DNA of 64,000 nucleotides from Bradyrhizobium sp. 195 (lineage in GTDB: Bacteria > Pseudomonadota > Alphaproteobacteria > Rhizobiales > Xanthobacteraceae): the NCBI RefSeq assembly GCF_023101665.1, contig NZ_CP082161.1, positions 558,001 to 622,000 on the forward strand. Reading direction: 5' to 3'. The notes beneath the pieces are model-generated. The model did not search any database, was not told the DNA's origin, and saw only the letters and a list, made by a program, of their open reading frames with translations. The translations under genes and the position numbers were made by a program. Below are positions 43,891-51,519 of the stretch, in pieces (within the stretch, counting starts at the first letter, position 1; every line of letters starts with the position of its first letter).

Positions 43891-44256
43891 TCACGGGCAA
43901 GGGTGACGTAGACCATCGCGGCCCAGATAGGTCCCTGAGCCGGGGTCATAGGACCGATAGCGCTGCGCACAGTAGGAGGTGGCGTTGGCTTGAGCCTGGC
44001 TACTGGCGATTGCGCCGCCGATGATGGCGCCGGCCGCGAGGCCGCCAAGTACGGCTGCGCCGTTCCCACCGTGATGGTGCCCGTAATAGCCGTGCCGATG
44101 CCCATGTCCGTGCCAATGCCGGTACTGCACCTGCTGCACGCCTAAGTCAGGACCGGGATTCGCGATCGGCAGAGGCGCTGCCAGCACCGGTGAAGCAGCC
44201 GCCGAGAGCATCGCTCCAGCGGCCGCGAGGGTGACGAAGGTTCTACGCAGTGTCAT
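43891..44256 (-). CDS. BA14K family protein
   Basis: A 121-residue exported protein. Signal peptide TLRRTFVTLAAAGAMLSAAA ending in VLA; a His/Gly-rich middle (HWHGHGHRHGYYGHHHGG) that could bind metal; a hydrophobic Gly/Ala segment; and the C-terminal BA14K motif YCAQRYRSYDPGSGTYLGRD G. The family was named for a Brucella immunoreactive protein. ATG 44256 is preferred because GGAG lies six bases upstream; an ATG at 44268 is also in frame. Confidence 0.88.
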   Translation of the reverse strand: MTLRRTFVTLAAAGAMLSAAASPVLAAPLPIANPGPDLGVQQVQYRHWHGHGHRHGYYGHHHGGNGAAVLGGLAAGAIIGGAIASSQAQANATSYCAQRYRSYDPGSGTYLGRDGLRHPCP

Positions 44257-44384
44257 GTCCGGCTCCATGTTGTTGAGGATGCCGGAGCAACGACGGCTTG
44301 CCCGCTCCGTTCCGTCAACGCCGGACGAGCGTCAGAGGGTCGCAGAAAATGAACTGTTGGTAAGGATACAAGGCGAAGATGCAG

Positions 44385-44648
44385 CTACCTGTCCTCGCCA
44401 TCCCGCCGGCGGAAGGGATCGGCGACATCATCGTGACCGCTGCGGCTACTGAAGAACATCAAGGCCATCAGCCCGCAGCCGATGAGCAGCGAGAAGAAAC
44501 TTCCGAGGCCAAGCGCGATCCAGCCATGCTTGCCCATTTCGACCCCGCTGCTGGCTCCCCAGACCGAGAAAGCCCAGACGCCGGTGAGGATCAGCATGGC
44601 TCCGAGAGCGACCAACAGGGCGATCTGGCCGGCACTGATGTTCTTCAT
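44385..44648 (-). CDS. Small two-helix membrane protein
   Basis: An 87-residue protein with two hydrophobic segments (ALLVALGAMLILTGVWAFSV and IALGLGSFFSLLIGCGLMAL) and a charged C-terminus. Codon usage matches a real gene, and the start ATG is followed by KNISAGQIAL. No function known. Confidence 0.7.
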   Translation of the reverse strand: MKNISAGQIALLVALGAMLILTGVWAFSVWGASSGVEMGKHGWIALGLGSFFSLLIGCGLMALMFFSSRSGHDDVADPFRRRDGEDR

Positions 44649-44780
44649 GACGGTTCTCGCTGTCGTTGCCTGACGAGAGTCAATTGCAAAGAGAGAGGAG
44701 ACGTTCCTGTCACGACGCCAGCCTCTGCGTGGCTCGCCTGAATTCGGTTGCCGAAAAGACGCCTTTCCGGCGAGAAGCCC

Positions 44781-45194
44781 TCATTCGGAGACGGCGAGAA
44801 CGGTCAGTCCCCTGGTGCGGGTGTCGGGCGTCTCGAATTCGATCCGCTGTCCCACCGAGAGGCCGATCAGCGCCGCTCCGACAGGCGTCAGGAGCGAGAT
44901 CCGGTTGAGCTCGATGTTCGCCTCGTGCGGATAGACCAGCACGATCTCCCGGCTCGCACCCGTCACGTCATCGCGATAGGTCACTTTCGACCCCATCCTG
45001 ATCACGCCGCGCAAGTCGTTCTCTTCCGTAACCGTCGCACGTTCCAGTTCTCGAGCCAGAAACTGGGCGACATGCGGAAATAGTTCCATGGTTGAATTTG
45101 CCAGCGAGCTGAGGCGCCGCGACTCGTCTTCCGTGATCTTGATCGGCGGCAGCGCCGGCTGTTCTCGCCGAGTCGTGGTTTCGAAGTTGCGCAT
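44781..45194 (-). CDS. rnk: GreA/GreB C-terminal-domain protein, Rnk-like
   Basis: A 137-residue protein with a short helical N-terminus and a GreA/GreB-like C-terminal FKBP domain: LRGVIRMGSKVTYRDDVTGA and ISLLTPVGAALIGLSVGQRI are the conserved parts. It resembles the regulator of nucleoside diphosphate kinase, which binds RNA polymerase but lacks the Gre coiled coil. The ATG has AGGAG seven bases upstream. A paralogue sits ten bases upstream in the same direction. Confidence 0.86.
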   Translation of the reverse strand: MRNFETTTRREQPALPPIKITEDESRRLSSLANSTMELFPHVAQFLARELERATVTEENDLRGVIRMGSKVTYRDDVTGASREIVLVYPHEANIELNRISLLTPVGAALIGLSVGQRIEFETPDTRTRGLTVLAVSE

Positions 45195-45204
45195 TTGAAT
45201 TCTC

Positions 45205-45666
45205 CTATGCTGCAGTTGGTCCGGGGTCGTCATCGAACGGCTTGCCTCGGGGCGCCCGGAAGAGAGGGACGACGTTTGGGCTTGATTGGGTCACGTGCTG
45301 AACCCTGACGACGTTCAGGCAGCCGGCAACGAAGTATGGCATCTGATCGCCGACCTGCAGTCCGATCAAAGCCGCACCCAAAGGTGTCAGGACCGAAAGG
45401 CTGTCGGGATTCGACCAGCACTCTTCGGGCCAGACCAATTGCACGGTGCGACGCGGAACGCCCCAATTCGTGCAACAGGTGACCCATGATCCCACGGTCA
45501 CGAGCGAACGGAGATCGTTCCCTTCGTCGGGCACGATGTCGGCGCGGTTGATCTCACTTATGAGGAAGATCCCGTCCAGGTCGCCTTTCTGCGCGGCACG
45601 GCGGGCAAGCTGTTCCAGCCGCGGATAGTCCGATGCGGTGAGCGCGATTTTTGGAAGAGGCAGCAC
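45205..45666 (-). CDS. Second Rnk-like GreA/GreB C-terminal-domain protein
   Basis: A 153-residue paralogue of the downstream protein. It begins LPLPKIALTASDYPRLEQLA, then has the same fold with LRSLVTVGSWVTCCTNWGVP and LSVLTPLGAALIGLQVGDQM. The GTG at 45666 is favoured because AGAAGGAG lies six bases upstream. The CCTNW segment in place of YRDDV is unusual, and the C-terminus is extended. Likely one operon with the downstream copy. Confidence 0.8.
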   Translation of the reverse strand: MLPLPKIALTASDYPRLEQLARRAAQKGDLDGIFLISEINRADIVPDEGNDLRSLVTVGSWVTCCTNWGVPRRTVQLVWPEECWSNPDSLSVLTPLGAALIGLQVGDQMPYFVAGCLNVVRVQHVTQSSPNVVPLFRAPRGKPFDDDPGPTAA

Positions 45667-46132
45667 GGCACACTCCTTCTGCTTCAATACGACCTCTCGG
45701 GTGGAGGTCACGAAAGCTGGAAAAGAGCCCGGACGGCGCAAGCACCGTCCGGCTAACCGCCTGCTTGGAGGCGGCCGGCGTGGAGACTAAAACGCGCGGT
45801 GCGCGCATCTATGTCGACGACATATGCCATGACACTCTGAGTATAGTGATTGATTCCGCTGGGAACATTGCGGCGAAACCGCACAGTCGCGAGTGATTGA
45901 AACTTCGCGACGGGCCATGATGTAGCGGCCGATGCGAGCTTCGGCTTCCACGGCTCGGCTGCCAGCAGCGGAATCCACGCCGGCCGCTGACCACGCCGTC
46001 GCGAGATTCCCACATCATTGATCTGCAGCAATGATGATCTCGACCACCAATGCTAGAACGACTCGGAAGTCGCGACTCAAGGCTCATGGCCGGTCGCGAC
46101 AATCGCAACGCGCATTGGAATCCGAGGGCTGA
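45667..46132. other. 466-base gap without recognised gene
   Basis: Both strands are open for short stretches but none resembles a protein family or shows a convincing ribosome site. It should contain the promoter of the tandem Rnk-like pair (minus strand) and of the methyltransferase operon (plus strand). Confidence 0.5.
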
Positions 46133-46798
46133 ATGGGACGACTCCTGAATATCGTGACGCCACTGCATACGGCGACCAAGCGCGACTACATGGGCCGCAT
46201 GAACGACGACAAGATCGGCTGCTCGCTGAAGGCGCGGGAATACGAGGCCGATTATTGGGATGGCGACCGCCGCTTCGGCTATGGCGGCTACCGCTTCATC
46301 GAGGGGCGCTGGGCGCCGGTCGCCAAGGCGCTGATCGAGACCTATGGTCTGAAGAATGGGTCCAGCGTGCTCGACGTCGGTTGCGGCAAGGGCTTTCTGC
46401 TGTACGAGATGCAGAAGATCCTGCCGGGTTTGAAGGTCGTCGGCTTCGACATCTCCAAGCATGGTCTCGAAAATGCGCACGAGCAGGTGAAGCCGTACCT
46501 CTTCAACTATCGTGCCCAGGACATCTATCCCTATGGCGACGACAGTTTCGATCTCGTCATCTCGCTCGGTACCCTGCACAATCTCCGATTGTATGAACTC
46601 GAGGCGGCGCTCAAGCAGGTCGAGAGGGTCGGCAAGAACAAATACGTCATGGTCGAGGGCTATCGGAACGTCACTGAGCTGCACAACCTCGAATGCTGGG
46701 CGCTGACGGCGGAGTCCATCCTGCACACGTCGGAATGGATCTGGCTGTACGGTAAGCTCGGCTACACCGGCGATTACGAATTCATCTATTTCGAGTGA
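46133..46798 (+). CDS. SAM-dependent methyltransferase
   Basis: A 221-residue class I methyltransferase. Motif I is VLDVGCGKGFLLYEMQ, with post-I VVGFDISKHGLENA, motif II FDLVISLGTLHNL, and the end KLGYTGDYEFIYFE. The N-terminal NDDKIGCSLKAREYEADYWD segment is outside the catalytic fold. It is followed after 13 bases by a zinc-type dehydrogenase and then by polysaccharide genes, so modification of a sugar or lipid precursor is plausible but unproved. Confidence 0.85.
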   Translation: MGRLLNIVTPLHTATKRDYMGRMNDDKIGCSLKAREYEADYWDGDRRFGYGGYRFIEGRWAPVAKALIETYGLKNGSSVLDVGCGKGFLLYEMQKILPGLKVVGFDISKHGLENAHEQVKPYLFNYRAQDIYPYGDDSFDLVISLGTLHNLRLYELEAALKQVERVGKNKYVMVEGYRNVTELHNLECWALTAESILHTSEWIWLYGKLGYTGDYEFIYFE

Positions 46799-46811
46799 TC
46801 GGGCGCTCCTC

Positions 46812-47855
46812 ATGGACATCAAGACTGCCAAGGCGGCCATTCTCGTCGAATCGGGCAAGCCGCTGATCGTCGACGAGTTCACGTTGCCGGATCGGCTCGA
46901 GCACGGCCAGGTGCTCGCGCACGTGCACACGTCGAGCATCTGCGGCGCGCAGATCAACGAGATCGACGCCGTCAAAGGCGTCGACAAGTTCCTGCCGCAC
47001 CTCCTGGGACACGAAGCGCTGGCAACCATCGTCGAGACCGGGCCCGGTGTCGTCTCCTGCAAGCAGGGTGACACCGTCGTCATGCATTGGCGGCCGGGCA
47101 AGGGCATTCAGTCCAATACACCGGCCTATTCCTGGCGCGGCAAGCGCCTCAATGCGGGCTGGGTCACCACCTTCAACGACTACGCCGTGGTGTCCGAGAA
47201 TCGCGTCACGCCCGTTCCGGCCTCGATCGACCGCACCAGCGCGCCGCTGCTCGGCTGCGCGGTGACGACCGCGCTCGGTGTCGTCAACAACGATGCGCAA
47301 ATCGCCATCGGCGAGGCCGTCGTCGTGTTCGGCGTTGGCGGCGTCGGATTGAACATCGTGCAATTTGCCGCGATGGTGGGCGCCTATCCCGTCATTGCGA
47401 TCGACCGCCTCGACAACAAGCTCGAGATGGCGAGGCAGTTCGGCGCCACCCACACCATCAACTCCGAAGCGGTCAAGGATGTGGCTGCCGAGGTTCGGTC
47501 GATCACGGGCACTGAGGGGCCCGACAAGGTCGTCGAAACCACCGGCGTCAAGAATCTGATCGAGCTCGCCTACGAGATCACGGCGAAGAATGGCCGCTGC
47601 ATCCTCGTCGGCGTTCCCCGCGAGAAGGCCGAAATCTACACGCTGCCGCTCCACTTCGAGAAGGTGCTGAAGGGCTCGGAAGGCGGGCAATGCCAGCCGG
47701 CCCGCGATATCCCGCGTCTCGTTCGGCTGAGCGATGCCGGCAAGGTGAGCTACCGCGGGATCGTGACCCACGAGTTCGCGCTTGACGGCGTCAATGACGC
47801 GTTGGACCTGATGCGCAGCGGCACATCGGGCCGAATTCTGCTGAACATCAGCTGA
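46812..47855 (+). CDS. Zinc-type alcohol dehydrogenase-like protein (MDR)
   Basis: A 347-residue medium-chain dehydrogenase. Catalytic zinc ligands are in SSICGAQINE and LLGHEALATIVETGPGV. The Rossmann motif is VVFGVGGVGLNIVQFA with Asp in AIDRLDNKL indicating NAD preference. The four-Cys structural zinc lobe is absent; instead a WRPGKGIQ/YSWRGKRL insertion occupies that region. Paired with the methyltransferase upstream. Substrate unknown; sugar or polyol oxidation is a possibility given the polysaccharide genes that follow. Confidence 0.85.
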   Translation: MDIKTAKAAILVESGKPLIVDEFTLPDRLEHGQVLAHVHTSSICGAQINEIDAVKGVDKFLPHLLGHEALATIVETGPGVVSCKQGDTVVMHWRPGKGIQSNTPAYSWRGKRLNAGWVTTFNDYAVVSENRVTPVPASIDRTSAPLLGCAVTTALGVVNNDAQIAIGEAVVVFGVGGVGLNIVQFAAMVGAYPVIAIDRLDNKLEMARQFGATHTINSEAVKDVAAEVRSITGTEGPDKVVETTGVKNLIELAYEITAKNGRCILVGVPREKAEIYTLPLHFEKVLKGSEGGQCQPARDIPRLVRLSDAGKVSYRGIVTHEFALDGVNDALDLMRSGTSGRILLNIS

Positions 47856-48048
47856 GCGCGGCGACCAAGTCGCAAGCCTGGTCGAGGCCGCCGGCACCGC
47901 AAGTCCGGCGCGCAGACCATCCAAGCCGTTCTTTTCAACCAGAAAGGAGGCCGTTCGCAGGCCTTTCGGGGCATCTGCAATAGCGCCGCTGCTGCCCGCG
48001 TGGCCAGGCAGCGCGTCATGACGGCTTCGCGCCGGCCGTAACCGCCGG

Positions 48049-48056
48049 TTAACCAT
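48049..48056 (+). promoter_or_regulatory. CtrA-type octamer upstream of the Wzz-like gene
   Basis: TTAACCAT, an exact match to the CtrA octamer, lies 62 bases before the ATG of the Wzz/GumC-like gene. Together with the near-complete TTAA-N7-TTAC at 51458 it hints at cell-cycle control of surface-polysaccharide genes. Confidence 0.4.
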
Positions 48057-48117
48057 GGATATTTACGGTGTCGAAAGCCTCTGAACTGTGACTGTCAGTT
48101 GATTTCGAGTCGAGCCC

Positions 48118-50295
48118 ATGGCGTTCGGTAGCCGCCCATCTCCGCGAAGCATCGCCCCGACGGAGCCAGCGGCTTCGTGGGAAGCGCCGCGGGCTGCGCG
48201 GACGAAACCCGATGGTGCCGCGCCGACCCTGATCAAGGGATCGCTGACCGTCTCCGGAGCCCTCTCTTTCCTGCGCGAGAACGGCCGGCGCATTCTGACG
48301 CTGGCATTGGCGCTATTCGCCCTCGGCGTCATCGTTCTCATGGTTCTGCCGGTCCGGTACGCGGCGACGGCGCTGGTCGTGCTCGATCCCCGGGAGCTGC
48401 GTGTCACCACGGAGCAGGACGTCTTGCCGGGCATCGGCCAGGACGCCGCGGCGCTTCAGAGCCAGATCGAGATCGCCAAATCGGACGGCTTTCTCCGCCC
48501 CCTGATCGAGCAGCTCAAGATCGCTGAAGACGATGATATCGCGGGTGGTCATACCGACATGACGCGCCTGCTCGAAAAATTCCGCAGCCGCCTCGAGATC
48601 ACGCGCCGCGGGCTCACCTACGTCATTGCGGTTTCGTTCACCTCCAACCGCCCCGAGCGGGCCGCTTACTATGCCAACGCCATCGCCGAGGCGTTCGTCG
48701 CCAGCCAGGGCCGCGTCCGCACCGAGGCCACGGATGAGGCCGCCGATTGGCTCAAGGACCGGCTGAAGACATTGAACGAGCGCCTGCGCGCCTCGGAAGA
48801 CGCCGTCGCCGCCTTCAGGCTCGAGCACAAGATCCTCAATGCCGGCAAGGATTCGACCACCCAGCAATTGCGGGTGACCGATCTCAATCAGCAGGTCTCC
48901 GCCGCACGTCTGCGCACCGAGGAAGCCAAGGCGCGCTACGAGCAGGTGCAGCGCGATCTCAAGGCCAATGTCGAAGGACCGGTGAAGCAGGACCTGCTGA
49001 GCATGCTGCGGGCGCAGCGCTCGACCCTGAATGACCAGATTGCGCAGAAGAAGGCCGTGTACGGCGAGCGCCATCCCGACCTCGCGATCTCCTACAGCCA
49101 GCTGGCCGACATCAACCGGCAGATCGAGGTCGAGCGGAAGAAGAACATTGATACCGCCAAGTCCGAATATGAAGCCCAGCTGGAGCAGCAGAACGCGCTG
49201 GAAAAGCAGCTCAAGGCGGTCGAGACGCAGATGCTGGTCGACGGGCAGGCGCTGGTGAAGCTGCAGGAGCTGCAGCGCGACGCCGACGCTAACAGGAATA
49301 TCTACGAGCAGTTCCTGTCGCGGTTCAAGACCACCAACGAGCAGCGTCAGCTGCAGGCATCCCAGACCAAGATTGCTTCGCCCGCCATCCCGCCGCTGCG
49401 CTCGACGCGCCCGCCGCTCGCTTTGCTGCTGGCGGCGCTGGCGATCGGATCGCTGCTGACGTCGACCGCCGCAATTGCGGTGATGACGAGCATGTCCGAC
49501 CAGTCTGCGCCCATCGAAGCTCCCGTGCATGCCGCGGCGGCGGACACGCAGGGTCGGCAAGTCCAGGCCCAAGTCCAGCCTCAAGTCCAGCCTCAAGTCC
49601 AACTTCCGGCCGCTGCCGTGGGTCGGCCCGAGACAATGCCGCGCCTTCCTGTCTGGGCCCGCATCCCCGATCTTTCATCTGGAGCCAACACCAACACTGT
49701 CTGGCAAAGACCGATTGCGGCCACGGCCGAGCTCGATCTCGGTGCCTATCTGCGGCCGCTGCTCGAGCGGATCGATCGCGTGCCGGTGCGCGGCTGCAAG
49801 GTCGCGCTCGTGTTGTCGGTCGGCAAGAGTGCCGGCGGCAACACCGTTGCGCGCTCCCTGAATCGCGCCGCCGTGACGCGCGGCATGATGAGCGTATTGA
49901 TCCGGCTGCAGGGGGAATTCGCAGGTCACCAGCCTCCGGTGACCGAATGGAATGACGGCTCGACGACGGCGGGACTGCAGTCGATCGACGAGCTCCTCAG
50001 TGCCGGCCGAAAGGCGGATGCGAGTCCTGAGGACGATATTCGCTCGGAGTTCGATCTGATCATCGTCCATGCCGGCAATCTCGCCTTGCAGCCCGACGCC
50101 ATCGCGCTGGCGGCGCACGCGGACCTCATCGTCCTGGTGGCGCGCGCCGGCGAGCTTGGCTCGGCGGCGATGCGCCGGGTGACCGCGGCGCTGTCGCGCT
50201 ACGAGGCCGTGCCGACAGGTCTGGTCGTCAATCATGCGCCTGCAGGCTCGCAGGCGCCGCACCCCGAGGGTGACGCATTGGGCCTTGCGGTTTGA
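48118..50295 (+). CDS. Wzz/GumC-like polysaccharide co-polymerase
   Basis: A 725-residue inner-membrane protein. TM1 (ILTLALALFALGVIVLMVLP) is followed by a Wzz domain and long coiled coils in the periplasm, then the second membrane helix (LALLLAALAIGSLLTSTAAI). It ends in a cytosolic domain like that of bacterial tyrosine kinases (ExoP/GumC). The P-loop is degenerate: VLSVGKSAGGNTVARSLNRA lacks the GxxGxGK[ST] pattern, and no Tyr cluster is seen at the C-terminus. A Gln/Val/Pro linker (QVQPQVQPQVQ) comes from a 12-base tandem repeat at 49558-49605. It probably sets chain length for the polymer made by this cluster. Confidence 0.87.
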   Translation: MAFGSRPSPRSIAPTEPAASWEAPRAARTKPDGAAPTLIKGSLTVSGALSFLRENGRRILTLALALFALGVIVLMVLPVRYAATALVVLDPRELRVTTEQDVLPGIGQDAAALQSQIEIAKSDGFLRPLIEQLKIAEDDDIAGGHTDMTRLLEKFRSRLEITRRGLTYVIAVSFTSNRPERAAYYANAIAEAFVASQGRVRTEATDEAADWLKDRLKTLNERLRASEDAVAAFRLEHKILNAGKDSTTQQLRVTDLNQQVSAARLRTEEAKARYEQVQRDLKANVEGPVKQDLLSMLRAQRSTLNDQIAQKKAVYGERHPDLAISYSQLADINRQIEVERKKNIDTAKSEYEAQLEQQNALEKQLKAVETQMLVDGQALVKLQELQRDADANRNIYEQFLSRFKTTNEQRQLQASQTKIASPAIPPLRSTRPPLALLLAALAIGSLLTSTAAIAVMTSMSDQSAPIEAPVHAAAADTQGRQVQAQVQPQVQPQVQLPAAAVGRPETMPRLPVWARIPDLSSGANTNTVWQRPIAATAELDLGAYLRPLLERIDRVPVRGCKVALVLSVGKSAGGNTVARSLNRAAVTRGMMSVLIRLQGEFAGHQPPVTEWNDGSTTAGLQSIDELLSAGRKADASPEDDIRSEFDLIIVHAGNLALQPDAIALAAHADLIVLVARAGELGSAAMRRVTAALSRYEAVPTGLVVNHAPAGSQAPHPEGDALGLAV
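49558..49605 (+). repeat. 12-base tandem repeat within the Wzz-like gene
   Basis: CAAGTCCAGCCT is repeated four times with slight change, coding for a QVQP repeat in the linker after the second membrane helix. Copy number could vary between strains without frameshift. Confidence 0.85.
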
Positions 50296-50297
50296 CC

Positions 50298-51434
50298 ATG
50301 ACGTCGCGCGGTCGTTTGCTGGTCGCGGCGATCTTGCTGTCGATCTCGTCAGGCTCGCCGGTCTTCGCCGGCGATTGCGTGCCCGTGCCCCAGACGGTCG
50401 CGCCGGATCGGCTTGCCTCGCTGTCCCGTGGCTTCAATGCCGATGGCTGGATCAACGGCGCGGCCCCGAGTCGTGAACTGCTGCATCAGCTGCGCAGGGC
50501 GGGAATGAGCCATGTTCGCCTGCCGGTGCCGGCAGAGCGCGTGATGCCTCGTTTCGCTGCGAAGGCTGAGCGCGACGAGACGCTGCGCGTGCTCGACCAG
50601 GCGCTGAAGCAGCTCACCGCGCTCGGCTATTCCACGTCCGTCGATCTTCATCCCGGCGAGCGCTTCAATCGCCTGCACAAGGAGGATCCGGACGCGGCGC
50701 TGCGTCAGATGCAGGAGGCCTGGAGCGGTCTTGCGGAGGTCATCCGCTCCTATCCGGCCGATCGCATCTTCGCCGAGTTGCTCAACGAGCCCGACGTCGA
50801 CGCCGACAAATGGCAAACCGAGGTCGAGGCGCTCGCCGTCTTCGTGCGCGGATTGCTTCCCAAGACAACCCTCGTTGTCGGTCCGGTCAATTGGCAGCGT
50901 GCGGACTCGCTGCCAAGGTTCCGGCCGCTGCCGGATCCCGACATCGTCTATGCCATTCACTTCTATGATCCGATGGTGTTCACCCATCAGGCCCACTGGG
51001 ATGCACAGGATCCGCTGCACGACATCATCGATCTGCCTTATCCGATCAACGCCGGCGATCCCAAGGTTCGGGCGCTGCGCCAGGATTTGCAGGATCGGGG
51101 CGCAACCAGGACGCTCAGCATGCTCGACGTAGCGATTGCCGCCGCCAAGGACAGGCCGGGCGCCGATCGCTGGCTCGCGCCCGCGCTTCAATGGCAGCAG
51201 CAGTTTGCGCGACCGATCATCGTCAACGAATTCGGCGTGTTGAAAGCCGGCGCTCCCAGAGAGAGCCGGATGCGCTGGCTGGCGGAAGTCACCGCTTATG
51301 CCCGCGACCATTGCTGGGGCTGGGCGCATTGGGAACTGGCGCAGGGTTTTGGCCTCGTCGACCGCAACACCGGCAAGCCCGATCCCGACGTGATGCGGGC
51401 GCTGCTCGGCGCGCCACGGTCCGGCCGGCGCTGA
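50298..51434 (+). CDS. Secreted glycoside hydrolase family 5 (cellulase-like)
   Basis: A 378-residue protein with a signal peptide (LLVAAILLSISSGSPVFA then G). The barrel contains the GH5 acid/base Glu164 in LLNEPDVDAD and the nucleophile Glu311 in IIVNEFGVLK; GWAHWELAQGFGLVD closes the fold. It should cut beta-linked glucans, perhaps trimming the exported polysaccharide, as endoglycanases encoded in EPS clusters do. ATG 50298 lies two bases after the wzz-like stop. Confidence 0.88.
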   Translation: MTSRGRLLVAAILLSISSGSPVFAGDCVPVPQTVAPDRLASLSRGFNADGWINGAAPSRELLHQLRRAGMSHVRLPVPAERVMPRFAAKAERDETLRVLDQALKQLTALGYSTSVDLHPGERFNRLHKEDPDAALRQMQEAWSGLAEVIRSYPADRIFAELLNEPDVDADKWQTEVEALAVFVRGLLPKTTLVVGPVNWQRADSLPRFRPLPDPDIVYAIHFYDPMVFTHQAHWDAQDPLHDIIDLPYPINAGDPKVRALRQDLQDRGATRTLSMLDVAIAAAKDRPGADRWLAPALQWQQQFARPIIVNEFGVLKAGAPRESRMRWLAEVTAYARDHCWGWAHWELAQGFGLVDRNTGKPDPDVMRALLGAPRSGRR

Positions 51435-51457
51435 CCTCTCATCGCGTTCCGCTATCG

Positions 51458-51472
51458 TTAACGAATCCTTAC
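51458..51472 (+). promoter_or_regulatory. CtrA-like full site upstream of O-antigen-ligase-like gene
   Basis: TTAA, seven bases, TTAC: one mismatch to the TTAA-N7-TTAA core of CtrA sites. It is 48 bases before the ATG at 51520, in a promoter-like position between the GH5 gene and the next gene. Confidence 0.35.
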
Positions 51473-51519
51473 ACATCGCCCCGCTATCGTGCTCGACGCG
51501 CGATGCCAAAGGACGATCA

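Noticed and set aside
43693..43911. A 72-residue frame between the dioxygenase and the BA14K gene
   Set aside because: Overlaps the BA14K gene's 3' end in antisense and lacks a ribosome site.
45651..45896. An 81-residue frame running from the Rnk-like gene into the gap
   Set aside because: Overlaps the start of the second Rnk-like gene in antisense and has no features of a protein family.
49558..49605. Four 12-base repeats taken as a possible regulatory array
   Set aside because: They lie in frame in the Wzz-like gene and encode a simple QVQP linker.
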